Source: Buxus sempervirens (Eukaryota > Streptophyta > Magnoliopsida > Buxales > Buxaceae). Taken from it: a stretch of DNA of 64,000 bases. This document shows, one piece after another, positions 12,021 to 21,701 of this stretch. A model generated the notes under the pieces. It was given only the letters and a program-made list of their open reading frames with translations. It was not told the DNA's origin and did no database searches. Position 1 is the first letter of the stretch, and the number at the start of each line of letters is the position of its first letter. The position numbers were made by a program, and so were the translations under genes. The stretch spans positions 16,416,048 to 16,480,047 of the forward strand of contig OX387194.1 in the NCBI GenBank assembly GCA_947561395.2. The letters run 5' to 3'.

Positions 12021-14391
12021 AAAAATATTTTTGAACCCCCTTAGGTGTTTTGAGTTAAAAAGAGACTCAAATTGCCTTTAAGGTGGTGATTTATTTGAAA
12101 TTTTCTTTCATTGGATTTTTGAATGATTATTTGCTTGGAATTCAAAGGTTTCCAAGTGACCCACAAATTGCTCTTTGGAAGAAATCTTAAAAGCTTGAAC
12201 ACTTTATGATTAAAGATTTCTTAAAGATTGATTTTTGATTGGAATTTGCCCCATTTTAAAAGAGTTGAGCTTCCTTTCATGAATTGTATTACACTTAACA
12301 TGTTTTGGAAAATTATTGTGATTTCCAAGTTCAATTCTTGAGATTGAAGTATGATTAGGTTGGTTATTTGAACCAATTCTCTTTTAATCATTTACTTCAC
12401 TTAAGATGGGTTAAGTGTTCAAACTAGGTAAAGAAAGCCTTACATGAACTTAAACCCCAAAAATGAGGTGCTTGACTTGGTTTCTGATTTGAACCAGTTT
12501 TACTTTGTCACTTGCACCTTTTAGTTAAGCCAATTGTTCAATTTAGGTGAAAATTACTTAAAATGATCTTAATCCTTTGATTTGGGTGAATTTGGAATGG
12601 TTTAAATGCCATTTATCTTATTTGGAACCCTTGCCCATTTGCTTGTATGACTTAGGGATGAAAGGACCCAGAAATGCTTGATAAGCAAAGCTGGAATAGG
12701 GTTTCGGCTTAAAACCGTGCATTCAGAACGGTTTGGCTCGAACCGCATATATCCTGCGGTTGCAGCAAAAATGTAGGAAACCGTATATTCAGGACGGTTT
12801 TAAGCCAGAAATCAGATTTTCGAATTGTTTCTTTTCCCAATTGATTTCATTAGCTTGATTACTTGTCCAAACTCATTATTCACCATTGGGTGGCTTTTTG
12901 ACTACCCCAAATTGGGCATTTGACACATCAAATGGTACTAAAAGCCCACTTAAACCATGAATTTCATGAGATTGTATGGGGAGACCACAAATATGCACAA
13001 AAAGATCCCTTACAATAAAGGAAATATGTTACAATACAAATTGGCCTTCAAGGGCATGAATCAAAAATAAAATTACAATTTTAGCCTCCTTGGGCTTGAA
13101 AAGAGGAAGAAAAATCCTAAACTAAAATTAGAGGATGCCCTCTACATCAGCAGCTCCTGGGTGTCATTCCCATGCAACTTTCCTGCAAAGAAGAGGATTA
13201 GTAATATTTAAACAAAGGAGGGCCTAGGCTCCCACCAAAATGGACACCCAATGCATGGATCTTGGACTTTGGGTTGCCTCCTATGGGCATTTGGGTAGAA
13301 TGACCTCTAAGAAGAGTAAAAACTCTCTCTAAGGGCTACACCAATCCTAGCTTAACAACAACTTTCTGGGAAAATAAAATCCCTAATAAATGGACACCAT
13401 GAGCATGATTCTTACAAAGTATGGAGGTTATTACAAGGGAAAAAAATGAAAATACCTTGTTACCTCATGTTCACCTTCAAAATGGTATCCATATCATACC
13501 TTGGGTCACCTGAGCCATGCAAAACGGCCTTCCCTCGTTACAAACCCTTTTCCCATCGTATTTGGTTTACTTTGGCCAAAAACGTGTTTCTCCACCTTCA
13601 AGCGTGGGGTTTTGGGTTTTGGGTTATTGGCAACTTAGAGCTCAAGCCTAGTGTATGACCAGAATTCTAGATCCACCATGTCATCACATCATTGGCTCAA
13701 AGCTTCTAAGGTGAATGTTTTCACTTTCGCTTTCCGAAGTAACGACCTCGGTGCGCCAAGCTACACACATTCTTGTTCAACTTCCTATAGGTGATAGGTA
13801 GGCTGTGTAAAAAATAAAAAAGGTGCTCAAGTGCATTTAAAATGTGGGTCACATTCATCACAACGTCCCACCCTTGCCACTCTCTTTTCGTAGCCATGCA
13901 AGCACAATCCAAAAACCACCAAGGCATGATATGGAAATCACATTTGAAGCAAACAAACATGAGAACATCCAATTAATAAAAAGAAAGCCTAGCATGCTCC
14001 ATCTAAATATGCATTCCCACAATCATACAAACATGAAAGCATGTTATCATGTTATACAAAAATAGCATTCAATTATGGTGAGCATGCTTAACATATTCAA
14101 AACATCTCTCAAAAAAATTCAGATCTCATGCTCATGACATTTAATCACAAATCAAAGCATGCTATCATGGCAACATAATGATCTAGCATAATAAAACTAA
14201 TTATGCCTTCCTAAGCATGGTTCTAAACACAACCAAGCATACATCACATACCCTATTCTCATGGGTCTCATATGCTCTAAAACAGAAGCACACAAATCAA
14301 ATATGCTTATTACAAACAAACAAAAAGCAAACAATCAATAAAATCAATCAAAGCATGATAAAGCAATCAAAACATGGCTCAATTCCACTAG
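12021..14391 (-). other. 5' leader of the gag-only element between PBS and hairpin array
   Basis: About 2.4 kb of AT-rich sequence has no supportable coding frame and no ORF1 like that of the Ogre copies. It contains one palindrome cluster (12711-12800) and A-rich stretches near 13980-14380. Nothing else is recognised. Confidence 0.7.
12711..12800. repeat. AACCG/CGGTT hairpins inside the leader
   Basis: Three consecutive hairpins: AACCGTGCATTCAGAACGGTT-like, AACCGCATATATCCTGCGGTT-like and AACCGTATATTCAGGACGGTT-like, each with a 5-6 bp stem. They are the same family as the LTR clusters at 4412-4678 and 17545-17811, here 1.6 kb inside the element from the 5' LTR. Confidence 0.85.
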
Positions 14392-14409
14392 TCCCCAGCA
14401 GAGTCGCCA
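14392..14409 (-). other. Primer-binding site of the gag-only element
   Basis: The minus strand reads TGGCGACTCTGCTGGGGA two bases inside the 5' LTR edge. It starts TGG (complement of the tRNA CCA end) and is of the type reported for Ogre/Tat elements (tRNA-Arg, from memory). The Ogre copies here use the related TGGCGACTCCACTAGGGA. Confidence 0.88.
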
Positions 14410-16048
14410 GTTGTGAGACATGGAAATGTCATCTAGGATGACCTCCGATATCGTCATGTGGGGATCGATAAATGTAAAGAGTCGCCACCATCCATGTTAA
14501 GGTGTGAATGGACACCAAAGGGATCATAAGAGCCAAATAGAGCCAAAGTAGCTCTAATACAAGGAAAAATCCAGAGATCAGGTAAGGGAAATTATTTATG
14601 AGTGGGGGAAGGTGTTAAGCACCCCCACTCATCCGTCTAAGACGGTTGCCACATGCTTGCTTATGCTAAGGATTGTTTGCTAATCAAAAGGGACAAAGGT
14701 TGCTTAAAAGTAAGCAAAATGTAAGTGATTATTCCACATGAGTAGTCCAATAAATATGAACTCTCTCCATGGATATATCACCTCTTAGAACTTCATGAGT
14801 GAATAAAAATCAAGGTAAAAATTGAAGCAAAACCAATTAGGCAAATCTGGAAAAATCAGATTATGAGAACTTGAAAGCTTCGATTAACCATAACTCACTC
14901 AATTTAAATCCAAATCCAATGAAACCAAAGCCATTTGAAAACTGGTATATAATAGAGTATACAGTAAAAAATTCAGCTCAATCCGATTTAAAACGAGAGA
15001 GAAATCCACATCTGAAATCTACTGTTATAACTTGGAAAAAGCAATGAGTAGGCATTTTCAAAGTCCTATTCGTGGAATTTGGCTCAATAAAAATCCATGA
15101 AAATTGGTATGGAGGAAGTATGTAATGCCCTCTTTCCAAAGGAAAAGGTCTCACCCCAAACTCTATCCGGATGTGGCTTGTGTGCTCTCTTGAACAGGCC
15201 TAGAAGACCACAGATTAGCTCTGGACTACGCCAGCGAGCAGCTCTGAGTCCATCAAGCACACAAGGCTCAAATCAAATCAAAATCTTCTGAAACCAGTTG
15301 GAAATGAAAATAGACTTCTTAAGGAAAACTCAGAAACTGGAATCACTCAAAACGGATTAAAATTGAGCAAATGGTGCACCATCAAAGCGGCAAGTTCAGC
15401 AATCTGGGCTGAACTGACTTACAGACTTTGAACAGATGGTGTCAAAAATTGGCTCCATAAAAGCAAACAAAATTTTCCAGATATAAACTAGACATGCTCA
15501 TCTATCACATGTCTTTGGAATCACTCAAAAATTCATCCGGAGGATGAAGTTACAAGCATTCTAAGACAGGCCACAGATGCTGCCCTGTTTTGAAGTTTTT
15601 GAAGAGAAAAGCCAAACTAGTGTATGTGTGCAAGTGAATTCGACAAAAACTCTTAAAAATCAACAAAAACTATCTCATGAAGTTCTAAAATTCATTCTGA
15701 GGCCTGGGATCTCAGATTTTCCATATTGAACATGAAAAGTCCAAGATCTAGCCTATTTGATGTAAAAAGTGAAAAGTGTGTGAAGAGGTGTGGAAAATCA
15801 CATTTCTAGGAGAAGATTGGGATCCATTGCTATTGAGAGCATGGATCCTTGCATCCTCTCCATATGCAAATCAAAATCACATCAAGCACAAAATTATCAT
15901 AAGATCAACATGCCATTCAAAGTAGGTTCTAAGCCTAGAGGGTCCATTCCAACATCTTTTTCCCCAGGCTCTCTCTTCACGTTTTACGGCTAGAGAGGAT
16001 TCCCAGGTACTTTGGATGTGGTTTGGGGCTACAAGCAATCACCAAGGC

Positions 16049-17220
16049 TGTGCGCGCGTGAGAAACGCGGCACGGGAAAATTCGAAGTCGCCACCGCCTG
16101 ATGGGGTGCAGGCGGACACCTGGGTGCCTAATTTTGCCTATTAGGGCTTTTTGGTCTGCGGCTTGAGATTCTAAATCTGTTCTCGGTTTTGGTTTGGGGA
16201 AGTCCGTAGACACCCCGGTCCACCCCGTCGGATGACGGGTCCCGTGGGTTCCCTGGTTTGAGTCAGCTTACATTGGTCTCACCTGATTCCTAATCCGATG
16301 TGCAATTTGGTTAAGTCTGGCGGGACCACCTGAGTGGTGTGGGTCCCTTTAGTTGCTTTTATCTTGTTTAATTAGGTGATCTGGGTCTGGTTGGGTGGGC
16401 CCTGTTGGAAGGCCCACGGTATCCTTGGTGGGCTTAGTGAAGCCCGTGTACCCTTGTGGACCTCAGTCTAGCCTGAGAGGTCCTTTGGGCTTTGGTTAGT
16501 TCAACAGATTTTACTTTTAAGTTCAGATTTGAAGATTAAGTGTTTTTCATGCACAAGTGGGCCGGACCGGTTTGTGGGCCCCTAAGGTGGGCCCACATGG
16601 TGTCCAAGTATTTTTTATCGGATTTATCTTTTTAATTTTGCCAAAGTGATTTGGACACTGGGCTTGGGGCCCGTAGTCCAAATCTGGGCTTGTAAGCCCA
16701 AGTTACCGAAAGTTAGGGTTTGCACCCTTCCTTGGTTCGGTTGGTGGGCTTTGGCGGGCCCGGTAGGCCCTTGCCCTTGGTCTCGGCCAAACCACGCAAT
16801 TCATGCATCAATTTCACATAACAAGGCTCGGGTGGGCCGCATTGGGTTTGGCCCGCCCGGTTCAAATTGTTCATTTTTACTTAAGTTATTTAATGGCATG
16901 CTTTGGTGTTTATTGGGCTGGGTGGGCCCCGTTGGAAGGCCCACTGGAAGTCAAGTTGGACCGGGGGTCCAAGTCCCACATTGGGTTTCCGGGTGACCCG
17001 GAAACCCTACTGGTTTACTTGGTTCGGTTCGGAAATAGCATTCACATCTAGCAATAATTACAAAAAAAAACAAGATGGACACTCTGTCAGAAAAAAAACT
17101 GGCTCATTGTGCTGGGTCCAAGGGGAGGTACCCGGGGGCCCTGTAAGGGCATTTTTGGAATTTTTCAAAAATATATCAATTTGGCATTTTTTAGGGGTAT
17201 GCGCCGACCTCGAGCACTAG
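16049..17220 (-). mobile_element. Truncated Ogre-type LTR nested in the 5' LTR
   Basis: It starts TGTGCGCGCGTG, the start of the Ogre LTRs at 23201, 42281 and 54928, and follows them for about 1 kb (GGGTGCAGGCGGACACCTGG, later the GGGCTTGGTGGGCCC-type GGGCCC-rich section). It is closest to the 42281 subfamily (shared GACACTCTGTCA and TGGCTCATTGTGCTGGGTCC). It ends without the usual LTR terminus, and the host LTR has lost a short segment at the junction. No target duplication is visible. It is a fragment of a solo or truncated insertion. Confidence 0.85.
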
Positions 17221-17334
17221 GAGCTTTACCTTTGGTAGCTTGAGCAGTTGAGGCAGCAATCCAGTAGAGTTTTCCCTCTTTTTCCAGAGCCTCCAAGCTT
17301 CAAATTCTCAGCCATTTGCAAGAGGAGGACCCCT

Positions 17335-17344
17335 CTATTTATAG
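17335..17344 (-). promoter_or_regulatory. TATA box in 5' LTR of the gag-only element
   Basis: Minus strand CTATAAATAG, a canonical plant TATA box, conserved at 4202-4211 in the other LTR. The palindrome cluster 17545-17811 lies just upstream in element orientation. Confidence 0.75.
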
Positions 17345-17544
17345 GCCAAGCCAAGGGTAGAAGAGTCCCAAGGGTAGGCCAAAAAGGCCTTCTAGATTAT
17401 TCCAATTCTCCTCCAAGGCTTGAATTGGAGTAATTCAGCAAGTTTCGGAGGGTGAAATAGGGAGTTCAAGTCCCCAAGAGAGAGGTAATATGCGTAAATA
17501 AGGCTCAGAGATCGAGCCATTTCGCAAATCCCCGAAACAGCCAA

Positions 17545-17811
17545 AACCGCATACACAGTACGGTTTCAACACAACCGTCACTTAAAGTGCGGTTCATATA
17601 CAAATTTAACCAAACCGCACATACAGGGCGGTTCAATTCAGTTATGCTCGTCATGATTGCTGTCGACGTGGCTCAACGGCCGAAGCTTCGCGAAGCCACG
17701 TGGCAGCCCACGCAACAAGCATGGATATCAACCGTGCTGTGTATGCGGTTGCAACCGTACATACAGGGCGGTTCAGACCAAATTAACCAAAACCGCACAT
17801 TCAGTACGGTT
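17545..17811. repeat. AACCGC/GCGGTT inverted-repeat cluster in 5' LTR
   Basis: Same set of hairpins as 4412-4678. CG-containing stems sit about 200-470 bp upstream of the TATA box, a place where they could act on the promoter or attract methylation. Confidence 0.85.
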
Positions 17812-18391
17812 AGCACCTTTTTGGTTGGTTTTGAACCTTGGCTGCACAGGCCAGGCTAATTTACATGTAATATCGTTTAAGTAAATGTCCTCGTATTTTT
17901 TAATCTCCATTTACTTAAGATATTAAATGTAGATAAGCAAACACCCCCCCCCCCCCATTTGAATCCATTAAAAATATTTCCAGACCCAAATTCCAAGTGA
18001 ATAAAAAGTCAACTTTCCAGTTCCAGGCTAAATTCCGGTTTTTCAGGTCCGGTAAAAAGATTCAACATGTTAATACCAAGGTATTTATCAAGATTTAAAA
18101 TCTCAAAAAATTCATTTATGCAATAACATTGCTAAAAACCTAATTACCGGGAAAAATTATCTTCAAATCTTGCTTTAAAAAATATTTCATTTTCTGGGGT
18201 CAAGAGTCAACAAAATTCAACCCGAAACAGTTTGACTTTGCATAAAATATTGAATTTTGGCCTTTTCCTTTGCGGCTTTGGATTCAAATGGATTAAGGAT
18301 CTCAAACCCAATGCTAAGAATTGAAATTCCCAATAAAATATTTCTCTCCTTCAAGACTTATCAAAAATCGTGCAATTTTGGGGTGTCTACA

Positions 18392-18396
18392 CCGGC
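18392..18396. repeat. Target-site duplication, right copy (CCGGC)
   Basis: Partner of 2377-2381. Ogre gag sequence resumes directly after it. Confidence 0.95.
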
Positions 18397-18660
18397 GGTG
18401 GTGGTGGGGCCAGGGGAGGGGGGTTTACTGGACGTGGCGGTGGCGCCACTTCTGCTTGTGGTGGGAACTGTGGCTGCAGCTGCTGGGCAACTGGTGCTGC
18501 CGGTGGGGCCTGCCTCAATTCCCTCAGTTCTGTCATCAGTTCCTGGATGATGGAACTCATACTGTCCATCCTTTGCTGCATCTCATTGACCACTTGGGTA
18601 TGACTGGACTCTGCCGGATGATGCCTTGGTGGCGTCTGTTCTCCTTGCTATTCCATATCG
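18397..18660 (-). pseudogene. gag N-terminal part of Ogre copy A, fossil
   Basis: The minus strand encodes the proline- and glutamine-rich N-terminal part of Gag, with a short coiled coil (VVNEMQQRMDSMSSIIQELM). It continues across the 16-kb insertion into 1-2381. The matching part of copy B is about 50251-50512. It is a fossil through the insertion and possibly at its start. Confidence 0.8.
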
Positions 18661-18834
18661 AGCCTTCTCCTCGATCTTAACAGGTACGGACTTCTGAAAA
18701 CAATTTTTGGTACCTGAGGGACAATTGACAGGTATTAGTGCAATTTTACACAAATTGGTTATGCAATTTATTTAGTAGAATCTGTTTCTTCGATTTATGC
18801 TGTTTTTTTTTTTTGATTGGATTTGGACTAACTA

Positions 18835-19312
18835 ATCTATTTTAGCTACCCTAAGGCAACAAGGGAAGAGAACCTGGTTTTGAATCAAATGATCTATTTT
18901 GGCTACCCGTAGGTAATAATGAAAGAGAACCTTAATGAATTTTGAAGACTGATCTATTTTGGCCGTCCTAGGACGACCGGGGAAGAGAACCCTAACGAAC
19001 TTGAAGACTGATCTATTTTAGCTACCCGTAGATAACAAGGGAAGAGAACCTGTTTTTTTTAATCAACTGATCTATTTTGGCTGTTTTGAGACGACCGGGG
19101 AAGAGAACCCTAGTGACCGAATCTATTTTAGCTACCCGCAGGTAACTGGGAGAGAGAACCCTGTTTTTTCTGAAAGCTGATCTATTTTAGTTGCTCGGAA
19201 GCAACTGGGAAAGAGAACCCTAAATCACTGATCTATTTTAGCCACTTGGCAAGGGAAGAGAACCTGGGTTAAGCTGATCTATTTTAGCTGTTTAGGCAAG
19301 GAAAGAGAACCT
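18835..19312 (-). repeat. Array of nine hairpin units between ORF1 and gag, copy A
   Basis: Nine units of 40-65 bp share the frame ATCTATTTTRG - variable hairpin - GGGAARAGAGAACC. The variable part pairs with itself in most units: CGTCC-TA-GGACG, TACC-CGTA-GGTA, TACC-CGCA-GGTA, GTTGCT-CGGA-AGCAAC. Stem sequences differ while pairing is kept; some units pair only weakly. No reading frame spans the array. Confidence 0.85.
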
Positions 19313-19453
19313 TCAATTTAAGGGGTTTTGTTTGAGCTCAGAATCACGAGGTTGGACCAATGCAGGGTCTCCGCAGGGGGTGAGCTGAAAAGCAGCACCC
19401 AGGCGTACCTCGGCCAATCTCCAGTTCATTCACTGGCGGCGTCGGCGCCAAAC

Positions 19454-19879
19454 TTCGGCTAGTAGTTCCCGGGCGTGCCTTATCTAGTCGTTGGTTTAAT
19501 CACCATTGACTTCGGCGCCTCACAAGGGGAAGGCTATACCAGGACGCTCATCCACCAAACGGTTCAATCACCGGCGGCTTCAGTGCCCTAAAGGTTTCGG
19601 CTAGTAGTTCCCGGGCGTGCCTTAGCTAGTCGTTGGTTTAATCACCATTGACTTCGGCTCCTCACAAGGGGAAGGCTATACCAGGACGCTCATCCACCAA
19701 ACGGTTCAATCACCGGCGGCTTCAGTGCCCTAAAGGTTTCGGCTAGTAGTTCCCGGGCGTGCCTTAGCTAGTCGTTGGTTTAATCACCATTGACTTCGGC
19801 GCCTCACAAGGGGAAAGCTATACCAGGACGCTCATCCACCAAACGGTTCAATCACCGGCGGCTTCAGTGCCCTAAAGGT
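19454..19879. repeat. Minisatellite, 142 bp x 3, copy A
   Basis: Three near-identical 142-bp units start at 19454, 19596 and 19738 with TTCGGCTAGTAGTTCCCGGG and contain GGACGCTCATCCACC. Copy B has only two units (51311, 51453), so the array changed length after A and B separated. Confidence 0.93.
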
Positions 19880-20219
19880 TTGACCAAATGATCTCGAAAA
19901 GATACAGACGGGTGTGATCTGAGCTCAAGGTCTTGGGTGTTTTTAAACACTTGCTGGGTTTTGCGATCTCGAAGATAGATGCAGTTAAAGGAAATTGGGT
20001 GGTCGCAGCGACCGGGAGTATTGCAATCATTTGAGAAGAGGTGGTCTGTCGGAGACCGAGTTGCCCTATTGGAGGGGATTAATTCCTTCATTTCAAGCTC
20101 TTGTTTTGTTAAATTTAAACAACATAGTAGGGTGAAAATAAATTCATGCTTCAATCAAAAAGTGCCGCCGCGGCACGAAATACATCCTCATGCTTATCAA
20201 AATACAACGAAGCCAAAGT

Positions 20220-21701
20220 CTATCTAGGTTGGTCATCATCATAGTGGGAGGACACGTCTTGCCTCCTCAAGGCTCGCAGAAGCTTGTTCCGCAGACGTCG
20301 ATCCTCCTCGGCGCGCTTGCGCACCAATTCCATTTCGTGTTGCAAGGCCGCATTGGCTTGCCTACTCTCCCGTTCCGAATCCACATAAGCTGAATGGATA
20401 CGGGAGTGGGTCTCCTGCAGTTCGGCCACCCTGTCCCTATATGTGTTAGGGGGCGGAACTGGAATGTCGCTTGAAGCGACAGGCTGAAGAGGTGGGGGGC
20501 CGTCGTGGCCGAACTCCCGAGCTATCCACTGCTCGTAGTCTCGAAAATGTGATTCGATGAAGACGTCTTCTCGATATACACACAGTGTCTTCCACTCCAT
20601 CAGCAGTTGGGTCCTTAGTCCCTTGGTGAGTGGACCAATCAAATTGCCCAAGTCGTCCTTGACCGGGATTCCCTGCGGTTTCCCAAACTGTCTCAGAACC
20701 CGGATCGGATAGTACGGCACGGCATGGGTGAGTCCTATCAGGGAAAGCCCCTCTCTTTTCTTGAAAGCTATGATGGGGGTGTAGGGGATGTTGTATGTAC
20801 CCCACCATCTGATGTCCGTTTCTCCCTTCAGGTGGAGAAAGTGGTTAAACCAATCCTCACGAGCGGGTAGGTCTGGTTTGATCTCTCTTTGAGCCAACCA
20901 ATGGATGTTGTCGCCGGTTGCCTTGTAATATGCACTGACAGGTGATGACACCGTCAGGTGGTCTTGCAGCCAAATGTGGAGAAGGGGAGCGCACCCTTGA
21001 AACCTCCGAGTTCCGTTTTTGGACAAAGTCAGGGAATGGAACAGTTGAGCTAGGATCAGTGGCATGATTCGGTACCCCGCCCTGAGTTGATCCACAATTT
21101 CCATGAGGGCCAAATTAATGGTGTCTCCCCCAGTTGGAAAGAAGATTTGTGACAGAACCACAAGGGTGAAGGTGTCAAACCAAGCCCGGGGTCTTTCCTG
21201 CTTTTTGTTTCTCATTTTCTCAGCTAGGAATGTTTTAGAGACCCGAGTAAATGATTTGTCACCTCCTAAGGTCTGAAATTCTCCCCTTGAGAGGCCAAAG
21301 AAAACACAAGCTTCATTCTTGTAACTTTCTTTGAGACTTGGCCTAGCGGGTTCTCCTAAGTCACGAAATCGAAGGAACAGGTCAAGTTCCTCAATTCTGG
21401 GAGTCAACTCGTTGACCCCGAATCGAAACACTGAAAGCTGGGGATCCCAGAAAAGCAGGGCCGCTTGGATCATATCCCAGTTAATCGGCACATTTAACAG
21501 GGACAAAGTCTGTCCCATGTGGTATTTGTGCTCCCATTCAATCTGGTCACTCCCTTGGAGCTGCCTTGTCCAAGAACGGATCCAGGGGGTATCCCAGGCG
21601 CACTTCTCTATCCTAGGGAAACGGGTTCTCTCAGATGAGGATGAGGATGCCATGCCAACTATCCGATCGAAATTCCGAATCAATTTAAGGTTCCACACCA
21701 A
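20220..21701 (-). CDS. Ogre ORF1 protein, DUF7745-like, copy A (looks whole)
   Basis: The frame is 493 codons. The likely start is the second Met (MASSSSSERTRF, about 21653). Residues 45-130 carry the block YHMGQTLSLLNVPINWDMIQ, then LLFWDPQLSVFRFG and ELTPRIEELDLFL, which I recognise as the pattern of the plant DUF7745 / plant-mobile-domain-like proteins found in Ogre-group elements. Residues 425-485 form a basic coiled coil (ELQETHSRIHSAYVDSERES). Its role is unknown; an extra ORF between the LTR and gag is a defining mark of Ogre elements. No membrane segment or nuclease motif is evident. In copy B the same region is broken, so A preserves the better copy. The DUF assignment is from memory of the family pattern. 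Confidence 0.82.
   Translation of the reverse strand: MVWNLKLIRNFDRIVGMASSSSSERTRFPRIEKCAWDTPWIRSWTRQLQGSDQIEWEHKYHMGQTLSLLNVPINWDMIQAALLFWDPQLSVFRFGVNELTPRIEELDLFLRFRDLGEPARPSLKESYKNEACVFFGLSRGEFQTLGGDKSFTRVSKTFLAEKMRNKKQERPRAWFDTFTLVVLSQIFFPTGGDTINLALMEIVDQLRAGYRIMPLILAQLFHSLTLSKNGTRRFQGCAPLLHIWLQDHLTVSSPVSAYYKATGDNIHWLAQREIKPDLPAREDWFNHFLHLKGETDIRWWGTYNIPYTPIIAFKKREGLSLIGLTHAVPYYPIRVLRQFGKPQGIPVKDDLGNLIGPLTKGLRTQLLMEWKTLCVYREDVFIESHFRDYEQWIAREFGHDGPPPLQPVASSDIPVPPPNTYRDRVAELQETHSRIHSAYVDSERESRQANAALQHEMELVRKRAEEDRRLRNKLLRALRRQDVSSHYDDDQPR

Larger units (their letters stand above)
2382..18391 (-). mobile_element. Large gag-only (pol-less) Tat-like LTR retrotransposon, 16.0 kb
   Basis: Ends are TGTGAGACATGG and GGGTGTCTACA, with a perfect 5-bp target duplication. 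LTRs are 2382-5251 (3' LTR) and 14412-18391 (5' LTR, longer because of a nested insertion). The PBS reads TGGCGACTCTGCTGGGGA on the minus strand and the PPT lies at 5252-5268. The only long frame is a 722-residue Gag (7986-10154); no protease, RT, RNase H or integrase motif is seen in any frame of the 9.2-kb interior. The PBS type and parts of the 3' region resemble the Ogre copies. Inferred: a non-autonomous element mobilised in trans, akin to the described TR-GAG class but much larger. The LTRs differ by roughly 1-1.5% by eye, so it is young. It inserted into copy A after A and B separated, since B lacks it. Confidence 0.92.
14412..18391 (-). repeat. 5' LTR of the gag-only element (with nested LTR fragment)
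   Basis: It matches the 3' LTR 2382-5251 from end to end except for 16049-17220, where about 1.17 kb of foreign LTR sequence stands in place of a short native segment. Differences between the LTRs crowd into the first ~0.7 kb; the remainder is almost identical. The TATA box is at 17335-17344. In element orientation this LTR is the promoter. Confidence 0.92.

Noticed and set aside
16646-16996. GGGCCC-rich frames with repeated GGWP-like residues as coding sequence
   Set aside because: They are translations of the GGGCCCAC-rich LTR section and recur only in the homologous LTRs.
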